From Isoptericola sediminis (GTDB taxonomy: Bacteria; Actinomycetota; Actinomycetes; Actinomycetales; Cellulomonadaceae): a stretch of 64,000 nucleotides of DNA. Location: positions 62,001-126,000 of the forward strand of contig NZ_JABFAJ010000001.1 in NCBI RefSeq assembly GCF_013085345.1. Reading direction: 5' to 3'. Position numbers and translations under genes: made by a program. Shown here in pieces: positions 58,577 to 64,000 of the stretch; positions within the stretch are counted from its first letter, which is position 1, and every line of letters starts with the position of its first letter. A model generated the notes under the pieces. That model saw only the letters and a program-made list of their open reading frames with translations, had not been told where the DNA came from and did not search any database.

Positions 58577-61303
58577 ATGAGCACCGACACCACCACGACC
58601 AGCGCCGCACCGGAGGTCACGCCGACCGACGTCCCGACGGTCGAGCCCCCGGCGCCGGAGGTCGCCGTCGACGCGATGGTCCAGCGCGGGCTCAAGGCGC
58701 TGGCGGCCTACGCGACGCTGACGCAGGAGGACGTCGACCACATCGTCAAGAAGGCGTCGGTCGCGGCGCTGCGGGAGCACGGCAACCTGGCCCAGCTCGC
58801 GGTCGACGAGACCGGGCGTGGTGTCTTCGAGGACAAGGCCACCAAGAACATCTTCGCCTGCGAGCATGTCACCCACTCGATGGCCGAGCTCAAGACGGTC
58901 GGTGTCGTCGCGCGCGACGAGCTGCGCGGCATCGTCGAGATCGCCGAACCCGTCGGGGTCGTCGCCGGCATCACCCCGGTCACCAACCCGACGTCGACCG
59001 CGATCTTCAAGAGCCTCATCGCCCTCAAGACGCGCAACCCGATCATCTTCGCCTTCCACCCGAACGCCCAGCGCTCCTCCGCGGAGGCCGCCCGGATCGT
59101 GCGCGACGCCGCGATCGAGGCCGGCGCGCCCGAGGACTGCATCCAGTGGGTCACCGAGCCCAGCCTCGCCGCGACGAGCGCGCTGATGCACCACGACGGC
59201 GTCTCGCTGATCCTGGCCACCGGCGGCAACGCCATGGTGCGCGCCGCCTACTCCGCCGGGAAGCCCGCCCTCGGCGTCGGCGCCGGCAACGTCCCCGCCT
59301 ACATCGAGAAGACCGCGAAGATCGGCCGTGCCGTCAACGACGTCGTCCTGTCCAAGGGCTTCGACAACGGCGTGGTCTGCGCCTCGGAGCAGGCCGTCAT
59401 CATCGACGACGAGGTCTACGACGAGGTGATGGACGGCTTCCGGACCATGCACGCCTACGTCGCCTCCCCCGAGGAGAAGGCCCGGCTCGAGGAGTACCTC
59501 TTCGGCGCCTGCGCCGACACGGCCGCCTGCAGCGGTGCCAAGCTCAACGCCGCCGCCGTCGGCAGGCCGGCGGCCTGGATCGCCGAGCAGGCCGGCTTCG
59601 AGGTCCCGGAGGACACCTCGGTGCTCCTGGCCGAGATCTCCGGCGTGGGGCCGCAGGAGCCGCTGAGCCGCGAGAAGCTGTCGCCCGTGCTCGCCGTCCT
59701 GCGCTCGCGCAGCACCGACGAGGGGGTCCGGCTCGCCGAGCAGATGGTGGAGTTCGACGGTCTCGGCCACTCGGCGGCGATCCACACCACGGACGCCGAG
59801 CTCGCCGAGCGGTTCGGGCACGCCGTCAAGGCGGTGCGGGTGCTGTGGAACCAGCCGAGCGCCCTGGGCGGCATCGGGGACATCTACAACGCGCTCATCC
59901 CGTCGCTGACGCTGGGCTGCGGCTCCTACGGGCACAACTCGGTGTCGAACAACGTCAGCGCCGTGAACCTCCTCAACATCAAGCGTGTCGCGCGGAGGAA
60001 CAACAACATGCAGTGGTTCAAGGTGCCGCCGAAGACGTACTTCGAGCCCAACGCGATCCAGTACCTGGTCGACATGCCGGACGTCGAGCGCGTCACCGTG
60101 GTGACCGACGGCGTCATGCAGTCCCTCGGGATCGTCGACAAGATCCTCGACGTGCTCCAGCGCCGGACCAACAAGGTCGCCGTCCAGATCATCGACACCG
60201 TCGAGCCGGAGCCGAGCGTCGAGACCGTCGAGCGCGGGGCCCTGCTGATGCGGGACCACCGCCCGGACACGATCATCGCGATCGGCGGCGGTTCGCCGAT
60301 GGACGCCGCGAAGGTCATGTGGCTCAAGTACGAGCACCCCGAGGTGGCCTTCAGCGACCTGCGCGAGAAGTTCTTCGACGTGCGCAAGCGGGCGTTCCGG
60401 TACCCGGAGCTCGGCGAGAAGGCCCAGCTGGTCTGCATCCCGACGTCCTCGGGCACCGGGGCGGAGGTCACCCCGTTCGCCGTGATCACCGACCACTCGA
60501 CCGGGTTCAAGTACCCGCTGGCCGACTACGCACTGACCCCGTCGGTGGCGATCGTCGACCCGGTGCTCACCGCCACGATGCCGGCGAAGCTCGCCGCCGA
60601 CTCCGGCATGGACGCGCTGACCCACGCCACCGAGGCCTTCGTGTCCGTCTACGCGAACGACTTCACCGACGGCCTGGCGCTGCACGCGATCAAGCTGGTG
60701 TTCGAGAACATCGGCACCTCCGTCCTCGAGGGCGGCGAGGCGATCGAGGCGCGGGAGAAGATGCACAACGCGGCGACGATGGCGGGCATGGCGTTCGGCA
60801 ACGCGTTCCTCGGCATCGTGCACGCGATGTCGCACACCGTCGGTGCCACGTTCAAGCTCGTGCACGGGCGCACCAACGCGATCTTCCTGCCGCACGCGAT
60901 CCGCTACAACGGCCTCATGCCGGGCAAGGTCACCGGCTGGCCGAAGGCTGAGCGGTACGTCGCCCCGGAGCGGTACCAGCAGATCGCGAAGCACCTCGGG
61001 CTGCCGGCCGCCACCCCGGCCGAGGGCGTCGAGTCCTACGCCCGGGCGGTCGAGGAGCTGACGCGAAGCATCGGCATCGAGCCGTCGTTCCAGGCGCAGG
61101 GTGTCGCCGAGGAGGCCTTCATCGGCGGGCTCGACACGCTGGCGATGCGGGCCTACGAGGATCAGTGCGCCCCGGCCAACCCGCGGCTGCCGATGCTGCA
61201 GGACATGAAGGACATCATGGTCGCGGCCTACTACGGCACCACCCAGAAGGCGGCTGCCGAGGCCCGCAAGTCCGACGGCGGGTACACGTCGCTCGGTCGC
61301 TGA
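58577..61303 (+). CDS. adhE: Bifunctional acetaldehyde-CoA/alcohol dehydrogenase
   Basis: Reduces acetyl-CoA to ethanol in two NADH-dependent steps; forms spirosomes in other bacteria. 908 residues. N-terminal aldehyde dehydrogenase half: GVGAGNVPAYIEKTA and catalytic C268 in GVVCASEQAVI. C-terminal iron-alcohol dehydrogenase half: DTIIAIGGGSPMDAAKVMW, SGTGAEVTPFAVITD and AMSHTVGATFKLVHGRTNAIFLPH with metal-binding histidines. ATG 58577 with GGGGAGGG. The N terminus carries an extra acidic T/P-rich leader of about 30 residues. Upstream Rex site predicts induction under low oxygen. Confidence 0.95.
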   Translation: MSTDTTTTSAAPEVTPTDVPTVEPPAPEVAVDAMVQRGLKALAAYATLTQEDVDHIVKKASVAALREHGNLAQLAVDETGRGVFEDKATKNIFACEHVTHSMAELKTVGVVARDELRGIVEIAEPVGVVAGITPVTNPTSTAIFKSLIALKTRNPIIFAFHPNAQRSSAEAARIVRDAAIEAGAPEDCIQWVTEPSLAATSALMHHDGVSLILATGGNAMVRAAYSAGKPALGVGAGNVPAYIEKTAKIGRAVNDVVLSKGFDNGVVCASEQAVIIDDEVYDEVMDGFRTMHAYVASPEEKARLEEYLFGACADTAACSGAKLNAAAVGRPAAWIAEQAGFEVPEDTSVLLAEISGVGPQEPLSREKLSPVLAVLRSRSTDEGVRLAEQMVEFDGLGHSAAIHTTDAELAERFGHAVKAVRVLWNQPSALGGIGDIYNALIPSLTLGCGSYGHNSVSNNVSAVNLLNIKRVARRNNNMQWFKVPPKTYFEPNAIQYLVDMPDVERVTVVTDGVMQSLGIVDKILDVLQRRTNKVAVQIIDTVEPEPSVETVERGALLMRDHRPDTIIAIGGGSPMDAAKVMWLKYEHPEVAFSDLREKFFDVRKRAFRYPELGEKAQLVCIPTSSGTGAEVTPFAVITDHSTGFKYPLADYALTPSVAIVDPVLTATMPAKLAADSGMDALTHATEAFVSVYANDFTDGLALHAIKLVFENIGTSVLEGGEAIEAREKMHNAATMAGMAFGNAFLGIVHAMSHTVGATFKLVHGRTNAIFLPHAIRYNGLMPGKVTGWPKAERYVAPERYQQIAKHLGLPAATPAEGVESYARAVEELTRSIGIEPSFQAQGVAEEAFIGGLDTLAMRAYEDQCAPANPRLPMLQDMKDIMVAAYYGTTQKAAAEARKSDGGYTSLGR

Positions 61304-61323
61304 CCACGACGACCCTCGCACGT

Positions 61324-61363
61324 CCCGGCAGGGCACCGGACCACGGGCCGGTGCCCTGCCGGG
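61324..61363 (+). terminator. Terminator after adhE
   Basis: Perfect 16-bp GC arms (61324-61339, 61348-61363) with an 8-nt loop, extendable by about 5 bp on each side. It lies 20 bp after the adhE stop. Confidence 0.75.
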
Positions 61364-61407
61364 CGTGCGCGGCGTGCTTCACCGGCGGTTCGCGCCCCAG
61401 GTGCCTA

Positions 61408-61413
61408 TAGCCT
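61408..61413 (+). promoter_or_regulatory. Candidate -10 for the phosphoglucomutase operon
   Basis: TAGCCT, inside TATAGCCT, would give a leader of about 40 nt that carries a GAAGGAT ribosome site before the ATG at 61459. Confidence 0.4.
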
Positions 61414-61458
61414 GGGGTGGGGGCCGGTCGGCTCCCGTGCCGACCCGAAGGATCCCGG

Positions 61459-62199
61459 ATGCCCGCCCTGCGTGCCGTGCTCTTCGACCTCGACGGGGTC
61501 CTGACCCCGACGGCCGAGGTCCACATGCGGGCCTGGGAGCGGCTCTTCGCCCCCTACGCCACGGCCCACGGCCTGGAGCCGTACACCGAGGCCGACTACT
61601 TCGCCCACATCGACGGCAAGCCCCGCTACGACGGTGTCGCGACGTTCCTCGCGTCCCGCGGTGTCCGGATCCCGCACGGCACGGCCGACGACCCCCCGGG
61701 CGAGGACACGGTCTGCGCGCTCGGCAACCGCAAGGACGAGATCGTCAACCGGATGTTCGTCGAGGAGGGTGTCGACCCGTACCCCGGCTCGGTGCGGTTC
61801 CTGGACGCCGTCACCGGCGCGGGTGCACGGGTCGCCGTCGTCTCGTCGTCCAAGAACGCCCCGGCCGTGCTCGCCGCCGCGGGCCTGGCCGACCGGTTCG
61901 ACGTCGTCGTCGACGGCAACGTGGCGACCCGCGAGGGCATCGCGGGCAAGCCGGCGCCCGACACCTACGTGCGCGCCGCCGAGCTGCTCGGTGTGCCCGT
62001 GGCGGAGTCGGTCGTCGTCGAGGACGCGATCTCCGGCGTCCGCGCCGGCGCCGCCGGACCCTTCGGCCTCGTGCTGGGGGTCGACCGCGGCGTGGGCGCC
62101 GAGGCGTTGCGCGAGCACGGCGCCGACCTCGTCGTGGCCGACCTGGGTGAGGTCGACGCCTCGGTGCTCGACGGGCCCCGCCCCCGGGGTGCCGCGTGA
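61459..62199 (+). CDS. Beta-phosphoglucomutase-like HAD hydrolase
   Basis: 246 residues. HAD core motif FDLDGVLTPTA with nucleophile D10 and acid/base D12; VVSSSKNAPAVL (motif II), GKPAPDTYVRAAELL (motif III lysine) and VVVEDAISGVRAGAAG (motif IV). The helical cap between about 20 and 90 is of the beta-phosphoglucomutase type. It converts beta-glucose-1-phosphate to glucose-6-phosphate. The GTGA overlap with a GH65 gene downstream strongly supports this role. GAAGGATC site precedes the ATG. Confidence 0.9.
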   Translation: MPALRAVLFDLDGVLTPTAEVHMRAWERLFAPYATAHGLEPYTEADYFAHIDGKPRYDGVATFLASRGVRIPHGTADDPPGEDTVCALGNRKDEIVNRMFVEEGVDPYPGSVRFLDAVTGAGARVAVVSSSKNAPAVLAAAGLADRFDVVVDGNVATREGIAGKPAPDTYVRAAELLGVPVAESVVVEDAISGVRAGAAGPFGLVLGVDRGVGAEALREHGADLVVADLGEVDASVLDGPRPRGAA

Positions 62200-64000
62200 G
62201 CTTCAAGACGCCCGACGAGGAGAGGACCGTCGACCGGCAGCGGTTCCCCGCGGAACCGTGGCGCCTCGTCGAGACGAGGTACTCCGACGAGGACCTCGGC
62301 ACGACGGAGACCCTGTTCGCCGTCGGGAACGGCTACCTCGGCATGCGCGGGAACGTCGAGGAGGGGCGCGAGTCCTTCGCGCACGGGACCTTCGTCAACG
62401 GCTTCCACGAGACGTGGCCGATCCGCCACGCCGAGGAGGCCTACGGGTTCGCCAAGGTGGGCCAGACCATCGTCAACGTGCCCGACACCAAGGTGATCCG
62501 CCTCTACGTCGACGACGAGCCGCTCCTGCTGCCGGTCGCCGACCTCCTCGAGTACGAGCGGTCGCTCGACCTGCGTGACGGGATGCTGCGCCGTGACCTG
62601 CTGTGGCGCACGCCGTCGGGCAAGCTGGTGCGGGTGCGCTCGGACCGCATGGTCTCCTTCGTCGAGCGGCACCTCGCCGTCATGACCTTCGAGGTGACCC
62701 TCCTCGACGCGGCCGCGCCGGTCGCGATCTCCTCGCAGATCCTCAACCGGCAGGACGGGGAGGACGAGTACCACGTCAGCTCCGCCGCCCTGGGCGAGGG
62801 GTTCGACCCGCGCAAGGCGGAGGACTTCCGCGGCCGGGTGCTCCAGCCCCGCGCGCAGTGGGGCGACGACGAGCGGCTCGTGCTGGGCTACCGGTGCACC
62901 AACTCCGGGATGACCCTCGCGGTGGCGGCGGACGACCGGTTCGAGACCGAGAACGAGTGGACCGTCCGCACCCAGGTCGAGGAGGACCTCGCCAAGCACG
63001 TGTTCCGGGTCCAGGCGGAGCCCGGACGCCCGGTCCGCCTGACGAAGACCGTCGCGTACCACACCTCGCGCGGGGTCCCGCCGCGCGAGCTGGTCGACCG
63101 CTGCCGGCGCACGCTCGACCGGGCGGCGGACGGCGCGCTGGCGGAGCGGTACGCCGACCAGCGGGCCTGGCTGGACGACTTCTGGGAGCGGTCGGACGTC
63201 GAGATCGGCGGACAGGAGGAGATCCAGCAGGCGGTGCGCTGGAACCTGTTCCAGGTCGCGCAGGCCACGGCGCGCAGCGAGGGCAGCGGGGTGCCGGCCA
63301 AGGGGCTGACCGGGTCGGGGTACGGCGGCCACTACTTCTGGGACACCGAGATCTACGTCCTGCCGTTCCTGACGTACACGAGCCCGCGGTTCGCCCGCAA
63401 CGCGCTCCGTGTCCGCTACCACATGCTCGACGCCGCCCGCCGCAGGGCGCGGGAGCTGTCCCAGCGCGGTGCGCTGTTCCCGTGGCGGACGATCAACGGG
63501 GAGGAGGCGTCGGCCTACTACGCGGCGGGCACGGCGCAGTACCACATCGACGCCGACGTCAGCTATGCGCTGCTCCAGTACGCCCGGGCGACGGGTGACA
63601 CGGACTTCCTGCACCGCGAGGGCGTGGACATCCTCGTGGAGACCGCCCGGCTGTGGGCGGACCTGGGGTTCTGGCGTGCCAACGGCGACCACCTCTTCCA
63701 CATCCACGGTGTCACCGGACCGGACGAGTACACGACGGTCGTCAACGACAACCTCTTCACGAACGTCATGGCCCGCTTCAACCTCCGCGCCGCGGCGCAC
63801 GTCGTGGGAGCCCTGCGCAGGGAGGACCCCGAGGAGTACGAGCACCTGGTCAAGCGGCTGGGGCTCGAGCCCTCGGAACCGATGGAGTGGGCGCGTGCGG
63901 GCAACCGGATGGCCATCCCGTTCGAGGAGGGCGTCGGCATCCACCCGCAGGACTCGCACTTCCTCGAGCGGGAGATCTGGGACCTGGCCCGCACTCCCCG
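62196..64000 (+). CDS. GH65 disaccharide phosphorylase (maltose/trehalose/kojibiose type), 3' end off window
   Basis: First 601 codons of a glycoside phosphorylase. N-terminal beta-sandwich begins YSDEDLGTTETLFAVGNGYLGMRGNVEEG, a GH65 signature. The (alpha/alpha)6 barrel contains AKGLTGSGYGGHYFWDTEIYVLP and the catalytic acid E511 in VTGPDEYTTVVNDNLFTN. It cleaves an alpha-linked disaccharide with phosphate to give beta-glucose-1-phosphate, which the upstream mutase would use. The exact substrate cannot be told here. GTG 62196 shares bases with the previous stop. Continues past the right edge. Confidence 0.92.
   Translation, partial: MSFKTPDEERTVDRQRFPAEPWRLVETRYSDEDLGTTETLFAVGNGYLGMRGNVEEGRESFAHGTFVNGFHETWPIRHAEEAYGFAKVGQTIVNVPDTKVIRLYVDDEPLLLPVADLLEYERSLDLRDGMLRRDLLWRTPSGKLVRVRSDRMVSFVERHLAVMTFEVTLLDAAAPVAISSQILNRQDGEDEYHVSSAALGEGFDPRKAEDFRGRVLQPRAQWGDDERLVLGYRCTNSGMTLAVAADDRFETENEWTVRTQVEEDLAKHVFRVQAEPGRPVRLTKTVAYHTSRGVPPRELVDRCRRTLDRAADGALAERYADQRAWLDDFWERSDVEIGGQEEIQQAVRWNLFQVAQATARSEGSGVPAKGLTGSGYGGHYFWDTEIYVLPFLTYTSPRFARNALRVRYHMLDAARRRARELSQRGALFPWRTINGEEASAYYAAGTAQYHIDADVSYALLQYARATGDTDFLHREGVDILVETARLWADLGFWRANGDHLFHIHGVTGPDEYTTVVNDNLFTNVMARFNLRAAAHVVGALRREDPEEYEHLVKRLGLEPSEPMEWARAGNRMAIPFEEGVGIHPQDSHFLEREIWDLARTP

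Noticed and set aside
58562-61336. 924-codon open frame on the minus strand opposite adhE, and similar giant frames at 19762-22980 and 37229-39571 (minus)
   Set aside because: They are antisense or shifted shadows of well-supported genes, rich in R, D, H and G runs, which is typical of high-GC DNA. None shows family motifs, and the real frames do.

Overview
The window comes from a high-GC actinobacterium. Codons end almost always in G or C, and leaderless starts (a TANNNT-like -10 box ending 6-8 nt before the start codon) recur beside normal Shine-Dalgarno starts. The gene set (271-residue AtpH, NucS, NrdHIEF, the GlgE/TreS/Pep2/GlgB maltosyl pathway, DUF2550, a DivIVA-like coiled-coil protein) and a fermentative AdhE suggest Micrococcales, perhaps near Cellulomonadaceae or Promicromonosporaceae. 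That placement is inference; no rRNA or tRNA gene is visible in the window.

Layout. 0-9 kb: complete F0F1 ATP synthase operon atpBEFHAGDC behind an AtpI-like partial gene, then a DUF2550 protein and the mismatch endonuclease NucS. 9-15 kb: nagA, a 570-bp regulatory gap with two 17-bp palindromes and two NrdR boxes, then the class Ib ribonucleotide reductase operon nrdHIEF. 15-24 kb: a phosphoribosyltransferase, an FKBP lipoprotein, two alpha/beta hydrolases, a DivIVA-like coiled-coil protein, an unidentified membrane protein plus lipoprotein pair, and a thioredoxin-fold/TPR protein that lacks CxxC. 24-37 kb: glgE-treS-pep2-glgB on the minus strand, a DUF559-type nuclease-like gene with a 63-bp palindrome on each side, an FAD dehydrogenase, and glgX. 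37-39 kb: etfBA. 39-52 kb: molybdenum-cofactor genes (moaA, moaD; a ModE-like regulator with modABC; moeA, moaC and a MogA-MoaE fusion), interrupted by a two-component system with a LolA-like/ABC-exporter module and a Doc-type toxin-antitoxin pair. 52-64 kb: a Tat-exported PhoX phosphatase, an inverted array of 20-bp repeats, a cysteine desulfurase with mnmA, a MetE-like protein, adhE behind a probable Rex operator, and beta-phosphoglucomutase with a GH65 phosphorylase running off the right edge.

How the genes work together. TreS, Pep2, GlgE and GlgB form the route trehalose -> maltose -> maltose-1-phosphate -> linear glucan -> branched glucan. GlgX debranches the product, and the GH65 enzyme with the phosphoglucomutase could feed disaccharide phosphorolysis into glycolysis. 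ModABC imports molybdate for the Moco enzymes. The cysteine desulfurase supplies sulfur for MnmA and possibly for Moco.

The most unusual content is non-coding. A family of three palindromes (28-bp arms, 7-nt loop, 63 bp) shows compensatory arm changes. Two copies flank the nuclease-like gene, and the third lies in frame as exactly 21 codons in the linker of the MogA-MoaE fusion. An array of nine 20-bp units, three in one orientation and six in the other, lies between phoX and the cysteine desulfurase gene. Coordinates, motifs and repeats were read by eye; no database or structure search was run.
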